The notes: generated by a model from the sequence alone, not told the origin. 64,000 nucleotides of DNA from Hymenobacter arizonensis (GCF_900115775.1 NZ_FOXS01000005.1:186001-250000); one strand, 5' to 3'. Positions 25,111-34,206 are shown, counted from the stretch's first letter. Numbers and translations are program-made.

Positions 25111-26211
25111 ATGGAAAACCCATCTTCGCCCCTCGATACCCTGCGCCAACTCAAGGAGATGCTGGATGCCGGGGCCCTCACGCCCACCGAGTTTGAAGCC
25201 CTGAAAAAGCGGTTGGTGTTCGCCGACCAAGCCACGAATTCGCCATCACCAGCCTCGCCGCCGCCAGCCGCTGCCCCGTCGCCACCTACCAATATATCGC
25301 CGCCCACGCCGCCTGCTTCGGCGCCACCGGCATCGACGCCAGCTACTCCCGTGCCGCCGACTCCGGTAACGCCCGCCCCGGCTGACTATCCTTCGTTTAC
25401 GGCTGCTTCGCTTCCTCCTACGCCGGCTACTCCGTTCCCACCGGCTTCGGCTGCTCCGGCCCCTTCTGGTTACGAGCCGCCTGTGGCCCGTGCTTTCGAG
25501 CCGCCGGCTGCCCGGCCGCAGCAGGTAATAACAGAGCTGAACTCGCCCGGCCTGAGCGGTGCACCGCCGAAAAATGAGGAGGGCCCAAACCCGCCAACTA
25601 CTACCCAGTCGCCAGTTGCCACGCCTCCTAGGCCGGCCCCTACGCCGCTTTCGCAGCTCATTGTAGAGTCGCTCAACAAGGTGCCCAGCGGCAGCCGGCC
25701 AGTTTCTGCTACCCCGCCCAACCCCGTGGTGCCGCCTACGCCGGTCGCCTCAGCTCCGCCCCGTTCTCCAGAAGTGAATAGGGTGCCGCCGCAGGTGCCG
25801 CCACAACCTTTACCCAGTGCCGCACCCGTGGCCGACGAAGAAGGCTGGGCAGATAACGAGTTTCCCGAGTCGGATAGACCGAAGGCCCGCAGCCCGCTGG
25901 CCCTTATCCTATCCATTGGAGGGTTGTTGGCGCTGCTGGGCTTGGTAGTATATCTGGCCCTCAACCGGCCGCCGTCCGAGCGGTTGTCCAGCACCAGCCA
26001 AATTGCTGCCGACTCGGTAGCTACCACCATTGAAACGGGCCCGCAAGCCGACCCGCTCACTCCGGCAGCAGTAGCCGAGCCCGAAACAATCCGCGTGATG
26101 CCAACCAACCCTGCCCCGCCAGTGCAGCGGCGGCCCGCCCCGCCAAGGCGAGATACAGTGGCCGTTGCCCCTGCCGCTCCCGTGTCATCGGACTCAACCG
26201 ATACGCCCTAA
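25111..26211 (+). CDS. Proline-rich membrane protein with N-terminal SHOCT domain
   Basis: 366 residues. A SHOCT-type motif opens the protein (DTLRQLKEMLDAGALTPTEF, then EALKKRLVF), a short oligomerisation or tethering module. Residues ~45-260 are extremely Pro/Ala/Ser/Thr-rich and probably disordered. One membrane helix lies at about residues 267-290 (LALILSIGGLLALLGLVVYL), with another Pro-rich tail after it. The topology suggests a long cytoplasmic proline-rich arm. Function unknown; it follows the coiled-coil gene. Confidence 0.65.
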   Translation: MENPSSPLDTLRQLKEMLDAGALTPTEFEALKKRLVFADQATNSPSPASPPPAAAPSPPTNISPPTPPASAPPASTPATPVPPTPVTPAPADYPSFTAASLPPTPATPFPPASAAPAPSGYEPPVARAFEPPAARPQQVITELNSPGLSGAPPKNEEGPNPPTTTQSPVATPPRPAPTPLSQLIVESLNKVPSGSRPVSATPPNPVVPPTPVASAPPRSPEVNRVPPQVPPQPLPSAAPVADEEGWADNEFPESDRPKARSPLALILSIGGLLALLGLVVYLALNRPPSERLSSTSQIAADSVATTIETGPQADPLTPAAVAEPETIRVMPTNPAPPVQRRPAPPRRDTVAVAPAAPVSSDSTDTP

Positions 26212-26218
26212 GCGGAGC

Positions 26219-26262
26219 AGAACGATGTAGAGACGCCAAATGTAGCGTCTCTACATCGTTCT
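26219..26262. repeat. Palindromic repeat, family D, copy 1 (also a possible terminator)
   Basis: Perfect 18-base inverted repeat AGAACGATGTAGAGACGC / GCGTCTCTACATCGTTCT with an 8-base loop and a pyrimidine-rich 3' flank (CTTTTCTCCTT), just after the SHOCT gene. The same arm recurs at 51984-52092. Confidence 0.8.
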
Positions 26263-26348
26263 CTTTTCTCCTTAATCAGTTTCTGAGTTCTTAATCCTAC
26301 AAATTTCTTTTTGCACTATTCAACGTCCCCAACCCCGGGCCGCATGCT

Positions 26349-26377
26349 AAACCTTAGCCCATTCGGCTGAGGTTTTT
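26349..26377 (+). terminator. Rho-independent terminator
   Basis: AACCTTAGCC-cattc-GGCTGAGGTTTTTT: a 10-base stem with one wobble pair and a T6 run, 26 bases before the next gene on the same strand. Confidence 0.75.
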
Positions 26378-26402
26378 TCTTCAACCAATCCACCTGCTAT
26401 TT

Positions 26403-27590
26403 ATGGCTCTCTCTCACCTTCTACCGCCGGCCTTATTGGTAGGCCTGGCTGCCGCCAGCTTGGCGCTGGGCAGCTGCTCCTCGCCCAACAACGATTCGCA
26501 AAGCATCGCCGTGGCGGCCGGGCCCGACTCCACGGCGGCCATGTTCAACACCGCTCCCGCCAACTCGCCGCTGCAAGTAGTGGCCGAGTTCACCGGCCCC
26601 CAAATGGTGGGCGTGGCCGTGGCGCCCGGCGGCCAGGTATTCGCCTGCTTCCCGCGCTGGGACCACAACCCCGTGTATCCCATCGCCCTGGTCGGCCCCA
26701 ATAACACCCTCACGCCTTACCCCGACGCTAACTGGTGCACCTGGACCGACTCGGTGAAGAACGAGCCCCAGAAGCACTGGATTTGCCCCCAAACCGTGCA
26801 CACCGATAAATCGGGCATGGTGTGGGTGCTCGACCCCGCCTCGCCCGGCATCAAAGGCACGGTGCCCGGTGGCCCCAAGCTGGTGAAGACCGACCCCAAA
26901 ACGCGCCGCGTGCTGCTTACCATCCCGTTCCCCGAGAGCGTGGCTCCGCGCAAGTCCTACCTCAACGACGTGCGCATCGACCTGCAGAACAACTACGCCT
27001 ACCTCACCGAGTCCGGCACTGGCGCCCTGGTCGTGGTCGATTTAAAGACCAACAAGTCGCGCCGCCTGCTCGACACCCACCCCTCTACTAAAGCCGAGAA
27101 AGGCCTCGTGATAAAGGCCGAAGGCCATTCCATGCTTGACCCCGAGGGCAAACCTGCCGAGTTCAACGCCGACGGCATCGCCCTCAGTGCCGACAACAAC
27201 TACCTCTACTACTGCCCGCTCACGGGCCACACCCTCTACCGCATTAAAACCGCCGCCCTGCGCGATGCTTCCCTCAGCGCCGCCCAACTCGGGCAGCAGG
27301 TGGAGAACCTGGGCACCATTCCGGCCACCGACGGCATGGAAATCGACGCGGCCAACAACGTCTACCTCACTTCGTTCGAGCAGAGCGCCCTGGTGCGCCG
27401 CACGCCCGACGGCAAGATTGAAACCCTCGTGAAAGACCCGCGCCTGCAGTGGCCCGACACCTACAGCTTCACCGCCGACGGCAACCTGTACGTGGCCAAC
27501 TCGGCCATTCACAAAATGCCCACCTGGAACAAAGGCGTGGGCCAGCCCCGGCCGCCCTTCCGCATCTTCAAAATGGCCCTGCCCAAGTAG
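26403..27590 (+). CDS. Major royal jelly/yellow-like beta-propeller lipoprotein
   Basis: 395 residues. Signal peptide with lipobox (ASLALGSC, then SSPNND). The body matches bacterial members of the major royal jelly protein/yellow family (PF03022): GPQMVGVAVAPGGQVFACFP, MVWVLDPASPGIKG, RKSYLNDVRIDLQNNYAYLT, FNADGIALSADNNYLYYCPL, DGMEIDAANNVYLTSFEQ and a C-terminal QWPDTYSFTADGNLYVANSA segment. These form six-bladed propellers related to SMP-30 lactonases. Activity is unproven; some relatives are dopachrome-converting or ligand-binding proteins. It is flanked by terminators on both sides, so it is monocistronic. Confidence 0.87.
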   Translation: MALSHLLPPALLVGLAAASLALGSCSSPNNDSQSIAVAAGPDSTAAMFNTAPANSPLQVVAEFTGPQMVGVAVAPGGQVFACFPRWDHNPVYPIALVGPNNTLTPYPDANWCTWTDSVKNEPQKHWICPQTVHTDKSGMVWVLDPASPGIKGTVPGGPKLVKTDPKTRRVLLTIPFPESVAPRKSYLNDVRIDLQNNYAYLTESGTGALVVVDLKTNKSRRLLDTHPSTKAEKGLVIKAEGHSMLDPEGKPAEFNADGIALSADNNYLYYCPLTGHTLYRIKTAALRDASLSAAQLGQQVENLGTIPATDGMEIDAANNVYLTSFEQSALVRRTPDGKIETLVKDPRLQWPDTYSFTADGNLYVANSAIHKMPTWNKGVGQPRPPFRIFKMALPK

Positions 27591-27611
27591 AGGCCGCGTT
27601 TATTCAAGCAC

Positions 27612-27648
27612 AAAAAAAGCCGCGCCTATAATTGGCGGGGCTTTTTTA
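27612..27648 (+). terminator. Rho-independent terminator
   Basis: A7 run, stem AGCCGCGCC / GGCGGGGCT (one mismatch) and T6 run, 21 bases past the royal-jelly-like gene. Confidence 0.75.
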
Positions 27649-27689
27649 TTAGGGTAGAATAGAGCGCAGCGCGGTTAATTGTAGGCTGC

Positions 27690-28241
27690 TTATTGATAAG
27701 TTACTTTCTGGATTTTCACGCCTTTGGTAAAAATGTCCAGGTTTTCACTGGTGTGCGCCAGGATGTCCATGCAGTGGCGGTGCCGCTTGTTCATGGTATC
27801 GTGGATGGTGTACACGCCATCGAGCTGTGCGTTTATTCCGGTGACGCGCACCGTGTCTCCGTATTCGAATTCTCCGCCCCAGGGCTTCAGCAAATCGCGC
27901 GACAATGCCATCCAGCGCTGTTTGGTCCCGTAGTGCGGCTTAATCCGCGAGTTGTCGGCCGTGATGAACGGCTCGCTGTCCGTTTGGCCCGGCACAGCTT
28001 CGTAAATGGTGGCCGTTACCCGATAAGTCAGGCTTTTGGTAACGTAGGTTTTTGACTTTTTAACCTTAGTTTTTGATTTAACCACCCGGCGCTCGGCGGG
28101 GCGGCTCACTTCTAGCGGCGAAATAAACTTAACCAGTCCGGTGGCTTTGGTGCTGTTATCGGCTGGTGACGAAGAGAAAAGAGGGGCTGTAAATGCGGAG
28201 GCTGCTAAAAGGATGTCTAGAAATAACCGTACACTACTCAT
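27690..28241 (-). CDS. Secreted 3D-domain (double-psi beta-barrel) protein
   Basis: 183 residues with an N-terminal hydrophobic segment. A Lys-rich linker (VKSKTKVKKSKTYVTKSLTY) leads to a 3D/RlpA-like domain: EPFITADNSRIKP, WMALSRDLL, FEYGDTVRVTGIN, LDGVYTIHDTMNKRHR and CMDILAHT. The conserved Asp residues in TADNS, HDTM and MDIL define the 3D (Asp-Asp-Asp) domain of MltA/RlpA-like barrels. Such domains act on or bind peptidoglycan, so a cell-wall role is likely but unproven. Confidence 0.8.
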   Translation of the reverse strand: MSSVRLFLDILLAASAFTAPLFSSSPADNSTKATGLVKFISPLEVSRPAERRVVKSKTKVKKSKTYVTKSLTYRVTATIYEAVPGQTDSEPFITADNSRIKPHYGTKQRWMALSRDLLKPWGGEFEYGDTVRVTGINAQLDGVYTIHDTMNKRHRHCMDILAHTSENLDIFTKGVKIQKVTYQ

Positions 28242-28684
28242 TTAAAAGGGTTTCGTTCATCCGCCATTCTTCGCCTGGCAGTTTCGGCGTCCTCCGAGTT
28301 GTGATTCGGGGGAAAAGTGTTAACGATTAGATAGATAGATAAGTTTGCCGAAAATAAATTATCCAAATAGAGTGCGCCTCAGGTGGCCTATCACGCCTTC
28401 GTAGCCAAAAATTTATAGAACGAAACGAGGTTAGACAGGAGTTTGCCGTGATTGGAGCCGCCATTAAATCGCCAGTGCTTACATTATCTCAGGCTGGCTT
28501 GCGTAAGCACTACCCGGTCATCCTCCCAAATTTTGATAAATTGGCCAGCGAAGCCCAAGAGCCCTCGCAAAGCGATAAATAGCATTGTGTTGAAAAACAG
28601 GTGAATTCGTGTAGTCGAATTTAGGTTTTTGCCTGAATCATAAGCTCCCTAATTTTACGCAGCCTTACCTAAGCTGAATTTCTC
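28242..28684. other. 443-base intergenic region upstream of sucA
   Basis: AT-richer than the flanking genes. It contains a short GATAGATA run at about 28328-28341 and an open frame starting GTG 28448 and ending 28582 (44 codons) with no recognised homology. The sucA promoter is probably in the last 60 bases (TAATTTTACG near 28650), but no consensus pair is convincing. No RNA gene or riboswitch was recognised. Confidence 0.45.
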
Positions 28685-31636
28685 ATGGACGCATACTCGT
28701 ATATAGCCAACGCCGACGCGGCGGCCATTGAAACCTTATACCAAGCCTATCAGCAAAACCCGGAGTCAGTTGACTTTGGCTGGCGCAAGTTTTTTGAGGG
28801 CTTCGATTTTTCCCAGCAATTCCCGGAAGGGGCGCCCTTGGTGCCCGGCAACGGTACTGCCACCAACGGCACCGTCACTAATGGCACCGCTTCGAATGGC
28901 GCGGCCGCGGCGCCCAAGTCGACTGCCGCTACTGGCGACCAGGTCGACGGCTTTGGCGTGCTGCAAACGGATGCGTCTACTAACAACGCGCCAAGCAACA
29001 TCAGCGGCAGCGCGGTAGCCGCCAGCGATAAGGAAACTGCTGTACGGAACCTCATCCACGCCTACCGCAGCCGCGGGCACCTGCGCGCCAAGACCAATCC
29101 GGTGCGCGAGCGCAAGGACCGCAAGCCCCGCCTCGACCTCGGCGATTTCGGCCTCGGCGAATCCGATTTGGATACCGTTTTCAAGAACGGCGAAGTGCTG
29201 GGCCTGGGCACCCAGGCCACGCTGCGCGACATTCTGGCGGCCCTGGAAAAGATTTACACCGGCCCCATCGGCTTCGAGTACATGTACATCCGCGACCCGC
29301 AGGTGCTGGACTGGTTCCGCGAAAAGGTTGAGCAGGCGTCGCTGTCGTTCAACCCCGGCGTGGAGTACAAGAAGCGCATCCTGAAGAAGCTCAACGAGGC
29401 CGTTGTTTTTGAGAACTTCCTGCATACTAAATTCCTGGGCCAGAAGCGTTTCTCGCTGGAAGGTGGCGAAACCACCATTCCCGCTCTCGATGCCATAATT
29501 GGCAAGGGCGCCGAACTGGGTGTGGAAGAAGTGATGATAGGCATGGCCCACCGCGGCCGTCTGAACGTGCTGGCCAACATCATGGGCAAGACTTACGAGC
29601 AGATTTTCTCGGAGTTTGAAGGCACCGCCGTGCCCGACCTTACCATGGGAGACGGCGACGTGAAGTACCACATGGGCTACAGCTCGGAGGTGGAAGCCAG
29701 CGGCGGCCAGAAAGTGAACCTGAAGCTGGCGCCCAACCCCTCGCACTTGGAGGCGGTGAACCCCGTGGTAGAAGGCTTTGTGCGGGCCAAAATTGAGCAC
29801 CAGTACGGCGACGACTTCCGCAAGATTCTGCCCATTCTCATTCACGGCGACGCCGCGGTGGCCGGCCAGGGCATTGGCTACGAACTGACCCAGATGTCGT
29901 TGCTGGAAGGCTACAAAACGGGCGGCACCATCCACTTTGTAATTAACAACCAGGTTGGTTTCACCACCGACTTTGAAGACGCCCGCTCGTCGATTTACTC
30001 GACGGATTTGGCCAAAATCATCGATGCGCCAGTAGTGCACGTGAACGGCGACAACCCCGAAGCCGTGGTGTTTGCCGTGCAGTTGGCCACCGAGTACCGC
30101 CAGCAGTTCAACGCCGACATCTTCATTGATATGGTGTGCTACCGCCGCCACGGCCACAACGAGTCGGACGAGCCCAAGTTCACGCAACCCACGCTCTACA
30201 ACATCATTTCTAAGCACCAAAACCCGCGCGAGGTGTACAACGCCATGCTCGTGCAGCGTGGTGATGTGGATGCCGAGCTGGCTAGCCAGATGGACCGGGA
30301 GTTCCGCGACATGCTGCAGGCCCGCCTCGACCTGGTGAAGCAGAAGCCGCTGCCCTACAACTACCAGGCGCTGGAAAACGAGTGGCGCAGCCTGCGCCGC
30401 TCCAAGCCCGAGGACTTTGACCAGTCGCCCGAAACCGGCATCAGCGAAGACACCGTGCAGCGCGTGGCCAAGGCCCTCACCACCTTGCCCGAGGGCTTCA
30501 AGCCCCTCAAGCAGATTGATAACCTGCTGAAAGAGCGCCGGAAAATGTTCTACGACAACCGCGTGCTGAACTGGGCCGCCGGCGAGCTCCTGGCCTACGG
30601 CTCGCTGCTGAGCGAGAACCACAAAGTGCGCGTAAGCGGCCAGGACGTGCAGCGCGGCACGTTCTCGCACCGCCACGCCGTGTTGCACGATGCTGAGACC
30701 TCGGCGCCCTACACCTCGCTCAACCACATGGAAGGCGAGCAGGAGCAGCTAAGCATTTACAACTCGCTGCTGAGTGAGTACGCGGTGCTGGGCTTCGAAT
30801 TCGGCTACGCCATGGCCAACCCCACGGCCCTGGTGGTGTGGGAAGCCCAGTTCGGCGACTTCGCCAACGGCGCCCAGACCATGATTGACCAGTTCATTGT
30901 GAGCAGCGAAAGCAAGTGGCAGCGCATGAACGGCGTGGTGATGCTGCTGCCCCACGGCTACGAAGGCCAGGGCCCCGAGCACTCCAACGCCCGCCCCGAG
31001 CGCTTCCTGCAGCTGGCGGCCGAGCACAATATTGTGGTGGCGAACATGACCACGCCGGCCAACTTCTTCCACGCCCTGCGCCGCCAGCTCACCTGGAGCT
31101 TCCGCAAGCCGCTGGTGGTAATGTCGCCGAAGTCGATGCTGCGCAACCCGCTCTGCGTGTCGCCCATTGAGGAATTCACCAGCGGCACCTTCCGCGAGGT
31201 GCTCGGCGACACGTTTGCCGAAGCCAAAAAGGTGAAGCGCGTGCTGCTGTGCTCGGGCAAAGTCTACTTCGACTTGCTGGAAGAGCAGCGCGAGTCCAAC
31301 CGCACCGACGTGGCCATTGTGCGCCTCGAGCAGCTGCACCCCTTCCCCAAAAAGCAGCTCGCCGCCGAGTTGGCCAAGTACCCCAAAGCCAAGCTCTACT
31401 GGGTGCAGGAAGAGCCCGAAAACATGGGTTACTGGAACTACATGCTCCGCTACATGCGCCGCGAGCTGGAAGATGTTATTGCCCGCAAAGCGTCGGCCTC
31501 GCCGGCTACGGGCTACAACAAAGTCCACGTGAAGGAGCAAAAGGACCTGGTGGGCCGGGCTTTCGACAAGCCAAAGGAAGCCGTGGCCGACGACACCATC
31601 GAAGCCACGGCGGAAATCGCCAAAACACAAGACTAG
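28685..31636 (+). CDS. sucA: 2-oxoglutarate dehydrogenase E1 component
   Basis: 983 residues, close to the usual length. N-terminal SucA helix (YSYIANADAAAIETLYQAYQ, ESVDFGWRKFFEGF), a Thr/Asn/Gly/Ala-rich linker at ~55-100, then the conserved RSRGHLRAKTNP. The ThDP-binding core follows (GMAHRGRLNVLANI, HGDAAVAGQGIGYE, INNQVGFTTD, RRHGHNESDEP), and the transketolase-like C-terminal half contains LLPHGYEGQGPEHSNAR. It decarboxylates 2-oxoglutarate and transfers the succinyl group to the lipoyl arm of E2. SucB lies 830 bases downstream, with a toxin-antitoxin pair in between. Confidence 0.97.
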   Translation: MDAYSYIANADAAAIETLYQAYQQNPESVDFGWRKFFEGFDFSQQFPEGAPLVPGNGTATNGTVTNGTASNGAAAAPKSTAATGDQVDGFGVLQTDASTNNAPSNISGSAVAASDKETAVRNLIHAYRSRGHLRAKTNPVRERKDRKPRLDLGDFGLGESDLDTVFKNGEVLGLGTQATLRDILAALEKIYTGPIGFEYMYIRDPQVLDWFREKVEQASLSFNPGVEYKKRILKKLNEAVVFENFLHTKFLGQKRFSLEGGETTIPALDAIIGKGAELGVEEVMIGMAHRGRLNVLANIMGKTYEQIFSEFEGTAVPDLTMGDGDVKYHMGYSSEVEASGGQKVNLKLAPNPSHLEAVNPVVEGFVRAKIEHQYGDDFRKILPILIHGDAAVAGQGIGYELTQMSLLEGYKTGGTIHFVINNQVGFTTDFEDARSSIYSTDLAKIIDAPVVHVNGDNPEAVVFAVQLATEYRQQFNADIFIDMVCYRRHGHNESDEPKFTQPTLYNIISKHQNPREVYNAMLVQRGDVDAELASQMDREFRDMLQARLDLVKQKPLPYNYQALENEWRSLRRSKPEDFDQSPETGISEDTVQRVAKALTTLPEGFKPLKQIDNLLKERRKMFYDNRVLNWAAGELLAYGSLLSENHKVRVSGQDVQRGTFSHRHAVLHDAETSAPYTSLNHMEGEQEQLSIYNSLLSEYAVLGFEFGYAMANPTALVVWEAQFGDFANGAQTMIDQFIVSSESKWQRMNGVVMLLPHGYEGQGPEHSNARPERFLQLAAEHNIVVANMTTPANFFHALRRQLTWSFRKPLVVMSPKSMLRNPLCVSPIEEFTSGTFREVLGDTFAEAKKVKRVLLCSGKVYFDLLEEQRESNRTDVAIVRLEQLHPFPKKQLAAELAKYPKAKLYWVQEEPENMGYWNYMLRYMRRELEDVIARKASASPATGYNKVHVKEQKDLVGRAFDKPKEAVADDTIEATAEIAKTQD

Positions 31637-31647
31637 GTTTTGGCTCG

Positions 31648-31701
31648 CTCCTAACTGTTGGCTGGTAGCCTCGTTAAAGAATATCAGCCAACAGTTAGGA
31701 G
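31648..31701. repeat. 17-base inverted repeat between sucA and the MNT gene
   Basis: CTCCTAACTGTTGGCTG (31648-31664) pairs perfectly with CAGCCAACAGTTAGGAG (31685-31701) across a 20-base loop. No T-run follows, so it looks more like a dispersed palindrome than a standard terminator. It lies 25 bases before the MNT start. Confidence 0.75.
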
Positions 31702-31725
31702 CCACTAGCTAGCAGCCCAGCATAA

Positions 31726-32049
31726 ATGATAACCGAAGAGCAAATACAAGCCATTGTGCGGCGTATTGTGGAAGGCTACAAACCTGATAGAATCATTCTG
31801 TTCGGTTCGTACGCCTATGGTACGCCCACGGAAGACAGCGACTTGGATTTGCTCATTGTGAAAGCAAGCGCGGAGAAAAAGCCGATAGAGCGCGACCTTG
31901 CCATCCGCCATTTGCTGTGGGGGGGCGAGATGCCGCCAATGGACATTTTCGTTCGTACTCCCCAGGAACTAGCCGACGCAGTAGCCAGGGTACACACCAT
32001 CGAAGCGGCGGCAATCCAAAACGGCCGAACCCTATATGCAGCAGCCTAG
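31726..32049 (+). CDS. MNT-type minimal nucleotidyltransferase (antitoxin of a MNT-HEPN pair)
   Basis: 107 residues. The catalytic signature is intact: G27-S28 in FGSYAYGTPTEDSDLDLLIV with the metal ligands Asp39 and Asp41. In MNT-HEPN modules this enzyme can neutralise the HEPN partner, in studied cases by adding AMP to it. Its stop overlaps the start of the HEPN gene by 14 bases, so the two are translationally coupled. The pair sits between sucA and sucB. Confidence 0.88.
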   Translation: MITEEQIQAIVRRIVEGYKPDRIILFGSYAYGTPTEDSDLDLLIVKASAEKKPIERDLAIRHLLWGGEMPPMDIFVRTPQELADAVARVHTIEAAAIQNGRTLYAAA

Positions 32050-32443
32050 TAGCCCAGCTCAAACCAAAGTGGCGACCTTCTTGCGAACGGCTGACCGCGA
32101 CTTGGAAACGGCTGAAACGCTGGCGCAGCATTCGCCACATTTGTATGAGAGCATCGGGTTCAGTTGTCAACAAGCAACTGAGAAATACTTAAAAGCTGCC
32201 TTATTTCGCTACGGGTTGCCCGCGCCCTTTATTCACGACTTGACTAGTTTAGCCTCGGGGTTGGCGTCTAAGGTTCACTTCGACCAAGACGATGTATCGG
32301 CAGCGACCATCTTGAACAGTTTCGCCGTGAAATGGCGATACGAAAGCGACGATGCTCCTGATTTTACTGTGGCTGAGCTGCTAGCCATGGCTTATCGATT
32401 TCAAAACAAACTCAGGCCCCTTGCAGCGGCCTTCATTCTGTAA
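32036..32443 (+). CDS. HEPN-domain protein (toxin of a MNT-HEPN pair)
   Basis: 135 residues, all helical. Conserved PF05168-type HEPN features are visible: FLRTADRDLETAETLAQHSP, YESIGFSCQQATEKYLKAAL and PFIHDLTSLASGL. HEPN toxins are often RNases with an R-x4-6-H motif; no exact copy of that motif is visible, so RNase activity is not assured. It overlaps the MNT gene by 14 bases and ends 23 bases before sucB. Confidence 0.85.
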   Translation: MQQPSSPAQTKVATFLRTADRDLETAETLAQHSPHLYESIGFSCQQATEKYLKAALFRYGLPAPFIHDLTSLASGLASKVHFDQDDVSAATILNSFAVKWRYESDDAPDFTVAELLAMAYRFQNKLRPLAAAFIL

Positions 32444-32466
32444 CACTTCACGCTTTCTCCTGCCCT

Positions 32467-34206
32467 ATGGCCCTTGAAATCAAAATTCCCGCCGTTGGCG
32501 AATCCATCACCGAAGTCACGATTGCGAAGTGGCTCAAACAGGACGGCGACGCCGTGAAACGCGACGAAGTAATTGCCGAGCTCGAATCGGACAAGGCCAC
32601 CTTCGAGCTGCCTGCTGAGGCCGACGGCGTGTTGAAAATTCGCGTGGCCGAGGGCGAAACCATTGGCATCGGCACCATCATCGCCGATTTGGGCGACGCA
32701 GGTAGCAACGGCGCTGCGCCAACTGCGGAATCAGCTCCGGCAGCTTCGGCAGCCGCTCCTGCAGCTGCTCCGGCGGCGGTCGGTTCGGCCGACCCAGTTT
32801 CTCAGGGCGAGCAAAATCCCGAAGCCAGCAACCAGTCAGGCTACGGCGGGGCTCCGGCCGGCAACGAAAGCAAAGACCCTTCTACGCCTGGCGCTCCGGC
32901 TACTTCCGACGCTCCGGCGGCGGGTGGTTCTGCGCCCGCCGGTGGCGGTGCTGCCATCGAGATGAAAATCCCCACCGTGGGCGAATCCATCACCGAGGTA
33001 ACCGTAGCCAAGTGGCTGAAAGAAGACGGCGCCCAAGTGAGCCGCGACGAGGTAATTGCCGAATTGGAGTCGGACAAAGCCACTTTTGAGCTGCCCGCCG
33101 AAGGCAGCGGCACCCTCCGCCACGCTGTGAAAGAAGGCGAAACCATCGCCATCGGCACCGTGATTGCGCGCATTGAAGGCGGCAGCGGCGGCGCGGCAGC
33201 GCCAGCCCCTGATGCTCCGGCAGCGGCGCAGGCAGCTCCGGTTGCGGCCATGGCCCAGCCCGCTAGCGGTGGCGCGGCCACCTACGCTACCGGTGTGCCC
33301 TCGCCGGCGGCCGGCAAGATTCTGGGTGAAAAAGGCATTGCTGCCACCGACGTAGCCGGCACCGGCCGCGACGGCCGTATCACCAAAGAAGACGCTCAGA
33401 ACGCTCAGGCCAAGCCTGCTGCTCCGGCTCCGCAGGCGGCTCCCGCGGCTTCGGCTCCAAAAGCGGCTGCTCCGGCTGCCAGCAGCGCCCCCGCCGCCAG
33501 CGGCGACCGCAACCAGCGCCGCGAGCGTATGAGCAACCTGCGCAAAACGGTGGCCCGCCGCCTCGTAACGGTGAAGAACGAGACGGCCATGCTCACCACC
33601 TTCAACGAGGTGAACATGCAGCCCATCATGGACATGCGCACCAAGTTCAAGGACAAGTTCAAGGAGAAAAACGGCGTGAACCTCGGCTTCATGTCCTTCT
33701 TCACCAAGGCGGTGTGCGTGGCCCTGCAGGAGTGGCCCTCGGTGAATGCCCAGATTGATGGCACCGACATCGTGTTCAACGATTTCTGCGACATAAGCAT
33801 CGCCGTTTCGGCCCCTAAGGGCTTGGTGGTGCCGGTAATTCGCAATGCTGAGAAGCTCTCCTTCGAAGGCGTGGAGAAGGAAGTGGTGCGCCTCGCTACG
33901 CTGGCCCGCGACAACAAGCTTACCATTGAGCAGATGACCGGCGGTACGTTCACCATCACCAACGGCGGCGTGTTTGGCTCGATGATGAGCACCCCGATTA
34001 TCAACGCTCCGCAGTCGGCAATTCTAGGCATGCACAACATCGTGCAGCGCCCCATCGCCGAAAACGGCCAGGTGGTAATTCGCCCCATGATGTACCTGGC
34101 CCTAAGCTACGACCACCGCATCATCGACGGCCGCGAGTCGGTGTCGTTCCTGGTGCGCGTGAAGGAATTGCTTGAAGACCCTACGCGCCTGCTGCTGGGC
34201 GTGTAA
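32467..34206 (+). CDS. sucB: 2-oxoglutarate dehydrogenase E2 component with two lipoyl domains
   Basis: 579 residues, longer than the ~400 of E. coli SucB because the lipoyl domain is doubled: residues 1-78 and ~161-240, each with the lipoyl-lysine motif LESDKATFELPAE. Ala/Pro-rich linkers connect them to a peripheral-subunit-binding domain (~278-312, SPAAGKILGEKGIAATDVAG) and a catalytic acyltransferase domain (~350-579) with SYDHRIIDGRESVSF carrying the active-site His. It transfers succinyl from lipoate to CoA. The VGESITEV wording and the position near sucA favour succinyl- over acetyltransferase. Confidence 0.95.
   Translation: MALEIKIPAVGESITEVTIAKWLKQDGDAVKRDEVIAELESDKATFELPAEADGVLKIRVAEGETIGIGTIIADLGDAGSNGAAPTAESAPAASAAAPAAAPAAVGSADPVSQGEQNPEASNQSGYGGAPAGNESKDPSTPGAPATSDAPAAGGSAPAGGGAAIEMKIPTVGESITEVTVAKWLKEDGAQVSRDEVIAELESDKATFELPAEGSGTLRHAVKEGETIAIGTVIARIEGGSGGAAAPAPDAPAAAQAAPVAAMAQPASGGAATYATGVPSPAAGKILGEKGIAATDVAGTGRDGRITKEDAQNAQAKPAAPAPQAAPAASAPKAAAPAASSAPAASGDRNQRRERMSNLRKTVARRLVTVKNETAMLTTFNEVNMQPIMDMRTKFKDKFKEKNGVNLGFMSFFTKAVCVALQEWPSVNAQIDGTDIVFNDFCDISIAVSAPKGLVVPVIRNAEKLSFEGVEKEVVRLATLARDNKLTIEQMTGGTFTITNGGVFGSMMSTPIINAPQSAILGMHNIVQRPIAENGQVVIRPMMYLALSYDHRIIDGRESVSFLVRVKELLEDPTRLLLGV

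Noticed and set aside
28448..28582. 44-codon frame starting GTG upstream of sucA
   Set aside because: Open by chance in an AT-richer gap; no homology, no ribosome-binding context and no neighbour link.
28766..30727. Long minus-strand open frame (653 codons) opposite sucA
   Set aside because: Product is Val/His/Gly/Ala-rich without known motifs. It arises from the GC-rich codon use of sucA, whose own product is unmistakable.
32036..32443. R-x4-6-H RNase motif in the HEPN protein
   Set aside because: No Arg and His pair with the required spacing is present; only the general HEPN helices can be claimed.
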